A stretch of DNA of 64,000 nucleotides from Pyropia yezoensis (taxonomy: Eukaryota > Rhodophyta > Bangiophyceae > Bangiales > Bangiaceae), in contig CM020619.1 of the NCBI GenBank assembly GCA_009829735.1, positions 3,912,590-3,976,589 on the forward strand. The letters are read 5' to 3'. How positions within the stretch are numbered: the first letter of the stretch is position 1; every line of letters starts with the position of its first letter. Below the pieces are notes generated by a model. It did not search any database. It saw nothing but the letters and a program-made list of their open reading frames with translations, and was not told the origin of the DNA. A program made the translations under genes and the position numbers. Shown here in pieces: positions 10,530-19,479 of this stretch.

Positions 10530-11516
10530 AGGCGGCTGCCAAGGCCGGTGGCGGGACCGATGTGGGGGAGCCCCCTTCACCCCCCCCCGGCGCCTCACCC
10601 CCCCCCCCTGGCCGTGAGGACGTGATGGCGTTTTGTCGCCACCTGGCGGCGGACCCCCCCACGGTGGCCTTTTTCCTGGCCATTGCGGTCATCAACGCGG
10701 GGACGTCGCTGGTGGAGAACCTCGTCTTCCTCTTCTTTTCGCATGACCTTGGTGCCAGCAACTCCCTGTGTGGGCTCGCCGTCGTAATCACCGTACGTGT
10801 GGGTGCTTGCTGCCGGGGGGGGGGGGAGGCTGGGGAGCGCCGCGGGTGGAGGGGGAGTTGTGCCTGGCAGGCGCCTAACAGAGCCTCCCGGTGCTTGTGT
10901 GTTCCACAGCCAGGCCTGGTGCCCGGTCTATGCGTGGTCGCCCCTGCCACTTTGCCTCCCTGTCTGTCCCCCCTCGCCCCCCCCCCCGCGCCGCCGCCAC
11001 TCCCCGCAGGTTGTTTTTGAAATTCCCTTGTTTTACGTTTCCGACTGGCTGCTCGCCCGCTACAGCGGCCGCACGCTCCTCCTCACCGGCACCTTTTGTT
11101 ACGTCACTCGCGTGGTCGTCTACACGCTCGTCGGCCCCGCCCACCCCGCGCGGGTGCTCGCGGTGGAGCCCCTGCACGGCGTCACGTACGCGCTCGTGCA
11201 GATGGCGTCGGTGCGGGAGGTGGCGCGCCGGGCGCCGCCCCGCCTGGCGGCAACGGCGCAGAGCGTGCTGGCGGTCGCTGCCAATGTGGGCACCATTGCG
11301 GGCACCGCGGGGGGGGGGGCGGTCATGCAGCGCTGGGGGGCCGTCGTCGCCTACCGTGGCGCCGCCGCCGCCGTGACGGCCGCCGCTGCCGTCTATGCGG
11401 TCCTGACGCTGCGCTGGGAGGCGGGGGGGGGGGGGGCGGACGACGGGCACGCGCCCGGCGGGGGGGGCCCGCCGGCGCGGGCGGCTGCCACAGAGCTCAC
11501 CCCCGTTGGCGACTGA
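9524..11516 (+). CDS. MFSD6-like major facilitator transporter, one intron
   Basis: The coding parts are 9524-10792 and 11010-11516, giving 591 residues. The intron 10793-11009 is phase 0 with donor GTACGT and acceptor CCGCAG, and joins VVIT to VVFEIPLFYVSDW in frame. The start ATG has context caccATGa. The N-terminus (AVLFFFQFAALASPGRFIPL) and the following GLTDGAVGAVLAAPSAVTLL match the MFS_1-like/MFSD6 group, in which an Arg and Pro in helix 1 precede a loop into helix 2. About ten to twelve hydrophobic segments are visible. Two low-complexity loops interrupt the core: Gly/Asp repeats at about residues 134-170, and a Gly/Ala/Pro stretch at about 236-365. Substrate is unknown; members are thought to move small organic solutes. 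It converges with NOP9. Confidence 0.7.
10793..11009 (+). other. Spliceosomal intron of the transporter gene
   Basis: This is a 217-bp GT-AG intron (GTACGT...CCGCAG) with a C-rich 3' half. It is phase 0, and both flanking frames continue the same membrane protein. Confidence 0.75.
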
Positions 11517-12250
11517 CCGCACCCTGGTGTGGGGGGGGGCGGGTGGCCAGCCGGGCACGGCCCTGGGAACGCGGGCTGGAGGGGCCAGGGGGCAGACGGC
11601 CAGGAGGGAACAAAGGGGCATGCGCCCTTAGAATTTTCCATGCCCGCCCCCCTCCCCCATGAGCGGTGACGGGCGTTGCGACGGGCATGAGGCGGTCGTG
11701 TGATGCATGCCGTCCCTCCCCCTCTTTGGCGCGCCTCCTCGACGGGCGGCGGTGAGGTTTTTATTCCCTCGCCGGTGGCGGCATCCCGTCTGCGGCTAGG
11801 ATGGCGACAGGGGCGGCGTCAGCGGCGGCGACAGCGGCTGCGGCAGCGGCCGCAGCGCCGACAGAAGCAACAGCAGTAGCGGCGTCGGTGTCTGCAGCAG
11901 CATCAGGAGCAGCGACAACAACGGTGGTGTCGAACGTGGCTGCAGATTGCGCCCGCCGACCGCCCGCCCGCGTTGCGCCGCCCGCGGGGCACCTCCAAGA
12001 CGGGCCGCCACGGTGGCGGGCCCCGCAGCGGCGGGGCGGCCACAGCGGCGGGGACTGCCTGGGCGTGACGCCGTCGGTTGCGGAAGGGGGGAGGTGGGTC
12101 GCCGCCTAGCGGGCGGGCGGGGAGGGCGTGCGGCACGGAGGTCGGGGCCGGGGCGGCCGACGAAGTCGGCCGGGGGCGGGGGGGGACGGGCCGTGGGGTC
12201 TGCCGACTGGGGGTAGTGACGACCGCCGTGGTGGAAAAGGGAGCGACCGT
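11517..12250. other. Convergent intergenic region
   Basis: This holds the 3' flanks of the transporter (+) and NOP9 (-). A 102-residue Ala/Thr-rich plus ORF (11801-12109) and its minus-strand partners look like random GC-rich frames. No gene is supported. Confidence 0.45.
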
Positions 12251-14992
12251 TCACGGGGTGCCGGCTCGAAAGGCAAAACAGCGCATCAAGATAGGAGACT
12301 GGCATCCCGCTCCCCAACCCCTCGGCCCCATCCCTTTTACTCGCCGGCGGCCTCCCGCGCCTTCTTGCGCTCCCGGCGGCTGGCCTTGGGCGCCCCCCCC
12401 CCCCCCCCCCCCCGGGTGCCCCCCCCCCCCCCCACCGCCATCTGCCCCCCCCGGCGGCGCTTTGCGCTTCTTCCCGCCCCCCCCCGCCCCTTCCTTTTCC
12501 AGCACCGACCCGTCGAGGATGTCGGCAAACAGCCGCGCGCGGGTATCCCGCGCGCCCTCCCGGCTGGCCCAGTCGTCTGCCCGCCGGGCGTACTCGTCCA
12601 CCCGACAGACGCGGAGGGTGTGGCGGCCGGCGGCGCCGCCGCCGCGCAGCGCCGCCGCGTCGGCCGTCAGGCCCGCCGTCACCCGCCGCCGCCGCGCCGC
12701 GTCGGCGGCCGCAAACGCCGCCTGCACCACCCGCGACGCGCAGGGGGAGCCCGCCGCGGCCACGAGGAGCGTCGGCGCGCCGCCACCACCGTCGGCGGCG
12801 GTGGGGGCGGCGGCCAGCGCCGCCGCCCCCGCCGACGGCCCGGCGGCGCCCCCCCCCCCCAGCAGCGTGTCCAGCAGGGCGGCGGCGAGCTTGGTCGCCA
12901 GCGCCGCCGCTGGCGCCCCCGCCGCCCCGTCCCGCCAGCCGAGCACCTGCTCCAGCAGCCGGCTGGTGCCGCCGTGCACGGACAGGGCGACTAGCTCGGC
13001 GCCGCTCATGCCGCCGAGGGACTCGCGCGCCAGCTGCCCGGGCACCCCCCCCCACGCGAGCACCACCCGGGCGGTGAGGATGCCGGGCGTCGAGTAGGCG
13101 GGCGCCCGCGCCGGGCCGGCCAGCACCCGCCGGTCGGCCGACAGGCCGTAGCCGTGGTCTGCCCACGCCTCCACCGCCGGCCGCCAGCGGGCGAGCCGCG
13201 CGAGGGAGCCCGCCAGCAGGGCGGGGGTGAGGAGCTTGGCGTCGGGGCCCGTCGCGCCCGTCACCCGCGCCAGCGCCTTGGCGTACCGCCCCCGCACCGC
13301 GTCGTCGCCGTGGGCGGCGGCGGCGCGGCCGAGCGCCAGCACCACCCCCTCCCGGCCGCTGGCGTGGCCCGCCGACGCGGCGAGCGCGTCGCCCTCGAGG
13401 CCGTCGAGGGCGGTGGCGACGGCGCCCCGGGAGCGCAGCGCGCGGGGCAGCAGCACGGACAGCACAAAGTTGGCGGTCGGGTGGGCGGCGGCGGCGGGGA
13501 GGCGGGGGAGGAAGGCGCCGAGGATGTCGCCCACCACCGTCCCCGCGGTGCCCGCCCCAGGCTGCCCGCAAAACGCAAGGATGGCCGTCTCGACCAGCCG
13601 CGAGCCCGCCACGTCGGTGGACAGGTCCCACGCAGCGGGGCAGCCGGCGCCGCCCAGGGCGGCCACGGCCAGCCGCTCCGCCACCGCCGCGTCCCAGCCG
13701 ACGGTGGCGGCGAGGAGCGCCTGCAGCGCCGCGCCGGCGGCCGTGTCGGTCGCCAGCGCGCGGAGGGACGTTTTGCCCCCCCCACCCGACGGCGGCAGCT
13801 CGTCGTTGAGCACCCCCGCCAGGCGCACGACCGCCGCCCCGGCAGCGGCGGGCATTGGCCACGCCGCCTCGGTGATGTAGCTGGTCGCCGCCGCCTCGGC
13901 GGTCAGCGGCGCGCCCGCGTCCACGTCGGCAGAGCGGGGCGCCTCGAGGGGCACCCCCGCCAGGCCCGTCACGGCCGCCCTGAACACGTGGGACCCCCGC
14001 GCGTCGGTGAGCAGCTCCACCAGCGCCGCCCCCGACAGGCCGTCCAGCCAACCGAGCGCGGCGGTGAGCGCGGGGGACGGGGGCGCCTCTGGCCCCGCCG
14101 CCGCCGCGTCCGCGGCGACGCGCCCGAGCAGCCGCTGCAGCACGTGGCTGCCGCACCGGTGGGTGGCCAGCCCAGCCGCCCGCGCGCCGCCCGCTGCGAG
14201 GAGGGAGACGGCCAGCTCGTCCACCGCGTCGGGCGCGTCGGTCACGTCGAGGAGCTGCTCGAGGACGCGGCTGCCGACGCCGTCCCGGGCGGCGGCCTGC
14301 ACGTGGCCAGACAGCTCGCGGAGGGCGGCGCGGGCGACCAGGCTGGCCGCTGCGTCGGCCGCCGCCTCGTCGTCATCCTCCTCCTCCTCCTCGGCCGCGG
14401 CGGCCGCGTCGGCACCCGCGTCAGCGTCCGCAGCCGCGGCAAACGCCGCCGCCGCGGCAGCGTCGGGCTGGCCCACCCGGCCCGCGTTATCCTCGTCCAC
14501 CTCCTCCCCGGGCGCGGGCGCCAGCGGCCCCCGCGCACGCTCCCGCGCCTCGGCCGCCCGCCGCGCGGCGCGGGCGCGGCGTTCGTGGCGGGCGGCGGGA
14601 GTGGCGGCGGCCGCCCGGGCCGCGGCGAGGGAGGACAGCTCGGCGCTCACGTTGGTCACATAAAGCAGCAGCTCGGGGGGGAGCGACGCCGGGCCCGACA
14701 CGTCGGCGTCGGCGTCTCCCCGGGGGGGGTGCCCGCCCTGCTTGCCGCCGCCTCCGCCGCCGCCGCCACCACCGCCGCCGCCGCCACCGCCACCGCCACC
14801 GCGACCACCGCGGCCACCACTGCCGCCGCGACCACCGCCGCCGCCACCGCCACGCTCACCCCCACCACCTCCACCTCGACCACCACCGCTGCCACCGCCG
14901 CTGCCGCCGCCGCCACCCCTGCCGCCGCAGCCGCCGCCAGCACCGTCACCGCCGCGCTGTTTCCGCCGCGCCGCCTTCTTGGTGCGCGACAT
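12251..14992 (-). CDS. NOP9-like Pumilio-repeat nucleolar protein
   Basis: The start is the ATG at 14990-14992 (MSRTKKAARRKQRGG), giving 913 residues; about 60 upstream in-frame residues do not look coding. Residues 1-10 are a basic nuclear/nucleolar signal. Residues about 12-85 form a Gly-rich RGG-box tract, then the Nop9 core begins near LPPELLLYVTNVSAELSSL. Pumilio-like repeats follow, recognisable by SRVLEQLLD, CGSHVLQRLL, RGSHVFRAAV, AGSRLVETAI, ANFVLSVLL and SRVVQAAF. Nop9 binds 20S pre-rRNA near the site of 18S 3'-end cleavage and is needed for small-subunit maturation. The C-terminus KKRKAPPGG runs into C-rich tracts (minus-strand G) at about 12395-12435. In this frame the tail is odd, whereas the neighbouring frame ends in KASRRERKKAREAAGE, a more typical basic tail, so a homopolymer length error is possible. 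It is divergent with the eL18 gene. Confidence 0.78.
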   Translation of the reverse strand: MSRTKKAARRKQRGGDGAGGGCGGRGGGGGSGGGSGGGRGGGGGGERGGGGGGGRGGSGGRGGRGGGGGGGGGGGGGGGGGGGKQGGHPPRGDADADVSGPASLPPELLLYVTNVSAELSSLAAARAAAATPAARHERRARAARRAAEARERARGPLAPAPGEEVDEDNAGRVGQPDAAAAAAFAAAADADAGADAAAAAEEEEEDDDEAAADAAASLVARAALRELSGHVQAAARDGVGSRVLEQLLDVTDAPDAVDELAVSLLAAGGARAAGLATHRCGSHVLQRLLGRVAADAAAAGPEAPPSPALTAALGWLDGLSGAALVELLTDARGSHVFRAAVTGLAGVPLEAPRSADVDAGAPLTAEAAATSYITEAAWPMPAAAGAAVVRLAGVLNDELPPSGGGGKTSLRALATDTAAGAALQALLAATVGWDAAVAERLAVAALGGAGCPAAWDLSTDVAGSRLVETAILAFCGQPGAGTAGTVVGDILGAFLPRLPAAAAHPTANFVLSVLLPRALRSRGAVATALDGLEGDALAASAGHASGREGVVLALGRAAAAHGDDAVRGRYAKALARVTGATGPDAKLLTPALLAGSLARLARWRPAVEAWADHGYGLSADRRVLAGPARAPAYSTPGILTARVVLAWGGVPGQLARESLGGMSGAELVALSVHGGTSRLLEQVLGWRDGAAGAPAAALATKLAAALLDTLLGGGGAAGPSAGAAALAAAPTAADGGGGAPTLLVAAAGSPCASRVVQAAFAAADAARRRRVTAGLTADAAALRGGGAAGRHTLRVCRVDEYARRADDWASREGARDTRARLFADILDGSVLEKEGAGGGGKKRKAPPGGADGGGGGGGHPGGGGGGGAQGQPPGAQEGAGGRRRVKGMGPRGWGAGCQSPILMRCFAFRAGTP

Positions 14993-15629
14993 GGCGGCCA
15001 GGAGGGGAGAGCGAACACAAAACTGGTCGGCGTTGCACTGCTCGCAGAATGTAGCAGGACACACGCCTGGTAGTAACGTCGACGGGCTGCGGCAACGTTT
15101 CAGCAGCGTGGGTGCATGCAACGGCGCCGGCGACAGGTGGGCGTCGTGGCCGTCGTCCGCCAGAGTCTCTGAGGCGGCCACGGGTTGGCGCGAGACTCGG
15201 CCGTGTGGGATGTGGGATCCCGGAAGCGTCGACGACGGTCAAGTTGAACGGACAAATACTTTCCCTGTCCAGTAAACACACATTTTCATGATAAATTACT
15301 ATGTGTGGATGATTGCAGGCAAGTTGGAGAGAGAATGGCAAAGGCACGCCAGACTTGTTTAAGAAATCCTATCTTGCTCCCAGACAAAGTCCTCTTCCGA
15401 TGTGAAATATGATCGATTAGACGCTCAGACCCTTTTCGACAGCTGTCGTACTTCGGGCTCTGAGACACGGCGGTGGGGCCACCGCGGAAGGTCACGCAGG
15501 CGTCAACGTCAGGCGATTCGGCGTGCAGCCCGGCGGGCGGGTGGACGCGCTGCAGTTCTCCTTCGCCGCTTCCGCCGCTGTACGCCTGCAGCCTACACCC
15601 TCTGCAGCGGTTCTATCTTGCCGTTCACT
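14993..15629. promoter_or_regulatory. Divergent upstream region of NOP9 and eL18
   Basis: These 637 bp separate the starts of two ribosome-biogenesis genes on opposite strands and are A+T-richer than the flanks (15250-15420). They must hold both promoters. No canonical TATA box can be assigned with confidence. Confidence 0.45.
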
Positions 15630-16584
15630 ATGGTATGCTTGACCCCTTTTTTACAGCGGTTCTCTGATGCTAGTATGTGGGTCTTAGCGGCGGCTTTCTG
15701 GCGCGGCACCCTCGTCGATGCTGGTCGCAGCACCCTCGTCGATGCTGGTCGCAGCACCGCGCCCCCGGTGGCCGATGGACTCTTAGCCTCCCCGGTGGTG
15801 CTGCTATGTTGCAGTGACGCAGCAGCAGCCCTGGTTCGCGTCGTGGCATGCGGCGTGGGGATTGGTCCGCCGCTAGGTCTGCGGCAGGGGTCTTTGCTCA
15901 TGCACTAACCGCTGATGTGATGGGTCGTGACCCCTACTTCTTACAAATCCTCTGTTCATTACCCCTGCTTCTTACGAACCCTCTGGCTATCCCTCCCTGT
16001 ACGTTTTTCTCCTGCAGGGTATCGATTTGGAGAAGGGCGGGCGCATCAAGAAGAATGTGCGGACCGCGCCGAAGTCGGACAACCCATACCTGCGGCTCCT
16101 GGTTAAGCTCTACCGCTTCCTGGCCCGGCGTACGGACTCCCGGTTCAACGCTGTGGTGCTGAAGCGCATGTTTATGTCGCGCACCAACAAGCCGCCCATC
16201 TCCCTCTCCCGGCTGGCACGCCACGCCAAGTCTGCCCCCGAAGGCACCACGATTGTGCTGGTGGGCAAAGTGCTTGATGACGAGCGCATGCTCGACGTGC
16301 CGAAGCTGTCTGTGTGCGCGCTTGAGTTTTCCAGCTCGGCCCGTGCCCGCATTGAGGCGGCAGGGGGTGAGGTGCTGACCTTTGACCAGCTGGCCCTCCG
16401 GGCGCCGACCGGCAGCAAGACGCTGCTGATCCGCGGCCCGAAGCACGTGCGCGAGGTGTACCGCCATTTTGCGGGCCACCAGGGCAAGCACGTCAAGCCC
16501 TATGTGCGGTCCAAGGGCCGCAACTTCGAGCGTGCCCGTGGTCGCCGGCACAGCTGTGGGTACAAGAAGAAGGGTGGCGCTTAG
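15630..16584 (+). CDS. RPL18: Ribosomal protein eL18 (RPL18)
   Basis: The coding parts are the ATG at 15630-15632 and exon 16018-16584, giving 189 residues, the usual size for eL18. Exon 2 starts with [20 protein letters not shown] and ends with [13 protein letters not shown], both typical of eukaryotic RPL18. Between them are [33 protein letters not shown] and VRKHF-like positions [13 protein letters not shown]. Because exon 2 begins immediately after the initiator Met, the first coding exon must supply ATG alone. The only ATG directly followed by a good donor upstream is ATG|GTATGC at 15630. The intron 15633-16017 is phase 0 with acceptor CTCCTGCAG. The protein is a large-subunit component at the 5.8S/28S interface. 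Identification is secure; the exon 1 assignment is strong inference. Confidence 0.92.
15633..16017 (+). other. Intron directly after the eL18 start codon, with internal repeats
   Basis: This is a 385-bp GT-AG intron. It contains a 24-bp direct repeat (gcaccctcgtcgatgctggt and following) at about 15706-15755, and a second imperfect tandem pair of about 31 bp (cccctacttcttac / cccctgcttcttac) at about 15930-15990. First introns in ribosomal protein genes often carry transcription-enhancing sequence; no specific site is recognised. Confidence 0.7.
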
Positions 16585-17143
16585 GGAGAGCGGTGGTGGC
16601 ATGCACTGCTCTTGTGAGAACGGGTTGCTTGTGGTTGGGCTGATCCGGATTGCGTTTGACAGCCGCGCTTTCCGCAACGAAAGGCACGCCGAGCAAATAC
16701 TAGAGCATGCTTCCCGTCACACATGCGCTTCAGCTCTTATCCATCTAGTGATATTCTCCGCTCTGGCTGCGCCTCAGTATGTGCCGTCTCTTAACGTGCC
16801 TCTTGAGGCGCGATGAGAGGGCACTAGCATGGGAGCACCAGCCCCTTCGGTGCATCAGAGCCTCAGACACGGGAACCGGCGCTTGAGCTGGCGCCTTCAT
16901 AGAGCGACTGTGTTGGACCAAGAGTGTGCTCTCGACTGAGCGACCGCCGTAGGTCACGCGCGTATTCAGCGGTGGGGCACTAGCGACATGTGCTTCTAAG
17001 GCAAGCGACATGCATGAAGGCAGATACCTCGCTGCGGGCTCGCGGCGCCCAAGTGGGGCGTCAGAGCGAGCAGCGATATGCATGAAGCAACCATCTTCAG
17101 CAACGCAGCGTGACTGTCTAGGCACCCGCCATATTCACACGCA
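16585..17143. other. Convergent intergenic region with short repeats
   Basis: This lies between eL18 (+) and the phosphoribosyltransferase (-). Short imperfect repeats with the core gcgacatgcatgaag / gcgatatgcatgaag occur near 17003 and 17074. No gene is supported. Confidence 0.45.
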
Positions 17144-19027
17144 CTAATGGCTCACCTCGTCATCCTCGGTCCACCGGCCACCGTCCACGCTCTGCTCATC
17201 GTCATCATAGTCGTCTGCCAGTTGCCGTCCATATCCATCCACCGCCGCGGCCGACGTGAGCGATGACTCCGTCCCCGCGTCCACAGAGTCCATCCCATCC
17301 ATGTCGACGGCCACATCCTCAAACGGCTCCTCCTCGGCAATGTCCACCCGTTGCTCGAGGCGGTTGATGCTCACTTTGGCCAGCGAAACGACGGGGATTT
17401 CATAGCCAGACAGGAAGGCGCGGCCGGCGTCGTCAGTCTTTTCAATTAAAACGGCGACACCCACCACCGTGGCGCGGGCCATGCGCGCCAGCTTGAATAG
17501 CGCCTCACACGTGCTGCCGCCGGCCAAGAAATCGTCAACGATGAGGATGCGGTCCGACGCGTGGAGGTACTCGGTAGAAACAATAAGCTCAGAAGTGGTG
17601 CCCTTGGTGTGGCTCCTGTACGAGGCCTGGTAGCTCTCAGAGATGGTCAACGGCCGGGACTTGCGGGCAAACACGAGCGGCAGGGAGAGGGCCCGCGCCA
17701 AAGCCAGTGATGGGATGAGGCCCGTCGCCTCGACGGTCAAAATCTTGTTCGGGTGCGTGTGCCGCATCCGCGCAGCGAGCTCCTCCCCGCAGGTCATAGC
17801 CAGCTGGGCGTCCACCTGGTGGTTGAGGAAGGAGGACACTTTGAGAATGCCACCTGACAGGACCTTGCCCTCCCGCAGGATCCGCTCACGGAGGAGCATG
17901 GCGCCCACATATCGCCGGCGGGGGGTGCGGGACAGCTCCCGCACGCTCTCAGCTGCCTCAAAAGAACTGAGCTCCAGGCGGAACCGCCGCATCAAGCGAC
18001 GGTACAACTCGTCAAACGCCGCGGACTGAGCAATGGACGCGTTATGGGCGGATGCGTACTCGATGGCCACCGCCGCAACGCCGTGCGTGATAATTTCCGC
18101 CTCGCCGTCATAGTAGGCCACCGCAGAGCGGAAGCGTGTCATCCGATTCACATCCGAGATGGGCTGTACCTTGGCAATCATATCGTCGGCCTCGCCTTCA
18201 ATGGCGCGGGTGTAGTAACCCGTCTGCCGGCTCTTGGTCACCCGCCCGTTGAGCGACGGCGGCTCAATTGCAAAGTCCGACGCCTCGCTGATGCCCGGCA
18301 GACCCGTCGCCATATAGACGGCACGCGCCTTGGCGGCCGCCAGGGTGGAGAGCGTCGAGTCGGCTGCACGCGCAAAGGCGCTCGCGTCGGGGGCGGCAAA
18401 GTCCTCAAAGTTGACGTGGATGAGAACCCCCAGCCGGGCGTACGCATTCTTGAGTTCCGCGTACTTGCGTGGCCCCACCGCCGCCGCCCACGCGTCTGCA
18501 AACTCCTGCTGGTCCCCTACAGGCAGGGGCGGGAGGAGGCCCGCCGCGCGGCGCTCCGAGTAGTCGATGAGCTGCTCCGACACCAGCAGGGGGGGGCCGT
18601 CGTCGGCAGTGGCGACAACGTCGCCGCCGCCGCCACGGGCCGCCGCCGCCACCTCAGCATCACTGAAACCACCGGTTGCCGCGTCGTCGGCCGCCCGGCT
18701 ACGCCGCGACGCCCGCCGCGGCTGCCCCGCGTCGCTGCCACTGCTGGCGGCACAGCGGGTGGGGAATGGTGCCGCGTGGCGGGGTGGAGGTGGCCGCGCA
18801 ACGATCGCACCGCCAAGAAAACAGCCACGTGCACCGTCCCGCGACGGAAGAGCCGACCCGGCCACCGACTGCCGGCTGCTCCGCAGGGAGGGGGGGGGGC
18901 GAGCGGTCGAGGAGGGGGCCGCTGCAGCCGCCACCGACGAAAACCCGCACTGCAGGCGTGCGGTCGGGGGCGGGGCGCAAAAACAGGTGCGCGCACCCAA
19001 GGGTGAGCTGGCGGGCGTGAGCATCAT
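17144..19027 (-). CDS. Xanthine phosphoribosyltransferase with unknown N-terminal domain, probably plastid
   Basis: This is a 627-residue protein starting at tandem Met codons (19022-19027). Residues 1 to about 95 are Ser/Ala/Arg/Pro-rich and nearly free of acidic residues, as in plastid transit peptides. Residues about 385-570 match bacterial Xpt: GGILKVSSFLNHQVDAQL, VEATGLIPSLALARALSLPL, VFARKSRPLT and the PRPP loop ILIVDDFLAGGST (Asp498-Asp499), then VGVAVLIEKTDDAGR. Xpt converts xanthine and PRPP to XMP in purine salvage. Residues about 150-385 form a separate conserved-looking domain (YARLGVLIHVNFEDF; PGISEASDFAIEPPSLNGRV; ISDVNRMTRFRSAVAYYDGE) that I do not recognise. The last about 50 residues are acidic (DDYDDDEQS). 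Full-length fusion of Xpt to such a domain is unusual. It is divergent with the glycosyltransferase gene. Confidence 0.78.
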   Translation of the reverse strand: MMLTPASSPLGARTCFCAPPPTARLQCGFSSVAAAAAPSSTARPPPSLRSSRQSVAGSALPSRDGARGCFLGGAIVARPPPPRHAAPFPTRCAASSGSDAGQPRRASRRSRAADDAATGGFSDAEVAAAARGGGGDVVATADDGPPLLVSEQLIDYSERRAAGLLPPLPVGDQQEFADAWAAAVGPRKYAELKNAYARLGVLIHVNFEDFAAPDASAFARAADSTLSTLAAAKARAVYMATGLPGISEASDFAIEPPSLNGRVTKSRQTGYYTRAIEGEADDMIAKVQPISDVNRMTRFRSAVAYYDGEAEIITHGVAAVAIEYASAHNASIAQSAAFDELYRRLMRRFRLELSSFEAAESVRELSRTPRRRYVGAMLLRERILREGKVLSGGILKVSSFLNHQVDAQLAMTCGEELAARMRHTHPNKILTVEATGLIPSLALARALSLPLVFARKSRPLTISESYQASYRSHTKGTTSELIVSTEYLHASDRILIVDDFLAGGSTCEALFKLARMARATVVGVAVLIEKTDDAGRAFLSGYEIPVVSLAKVSINRLEQRVDIAEEEPFEDVAVDMDGMDSVDAGTESSLTSAAAVDGYGRQLADDYDDDEQSVDGGRWTEDDEVSH

Positions 19028-19479
19028 AGGGAAGGACGGTGGTCAGGAATGGGCAGCGAGGAACCGCTGGGTGGAAGTGTGCTCCGCGGATTCACATGGT
19101 CATGGTGATAGATGAACCCTCTCATGATGATGATGATGGAATGGCGACTATCGTGATTGGCCCGCCACCGCGCAGAGAGATCACGAGTTTTCAATTGACA
19201 TGGGACCCTTGTCCTAGTCTTGGTCGTAATTAGTAGCCTCCCACTCGATGGTCGCTATGAAGACTGAAGAGACTTGAGCAGGCACTCGGCATGCGGTTGG
19301 TCATCCCTCCGTCATCCTCTGCCCGCGCACTGCCCACGCACTGGCGCCCCCGTCCCCCCGCTGACCTTTCCTCCCCCTCCTTTCCACCATCCAACCCCCC
19401 CCCTCTCCCTCTGACAGTTTGCTCTTCCCCTCTGTTTGGCTTCCACCGCCCCACACCCGCCCACCCTCTCTACCACATC
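19028..19479. promoter_or_regulatory. Divergent upstream region of the phosphoribosyltransferase and glycosyltransferase genes
   Basis: This is 452 bp between opposite-strand starts. It includes a short GATGAT repeat near 19120-19138 and a pyrimidine-rich stretch at 19360-19470 just before the plus-strand start. No specific element was recognised. Confidence 0.4.

Noticed and set aside
11796-15073. Long ORFs at 11796-14156 (-) and 13154-15073 (+)
   Set aside because: They are other-frame readings of the NOP9 gene with Arg/Gly-rich random-like composition; the NOP9 frame shows family motifs.
18044-19006. 320-residue plus-strand ORF
   Set aside because: It is antisense to the phosphoribosyltransferase gene and has no family features.
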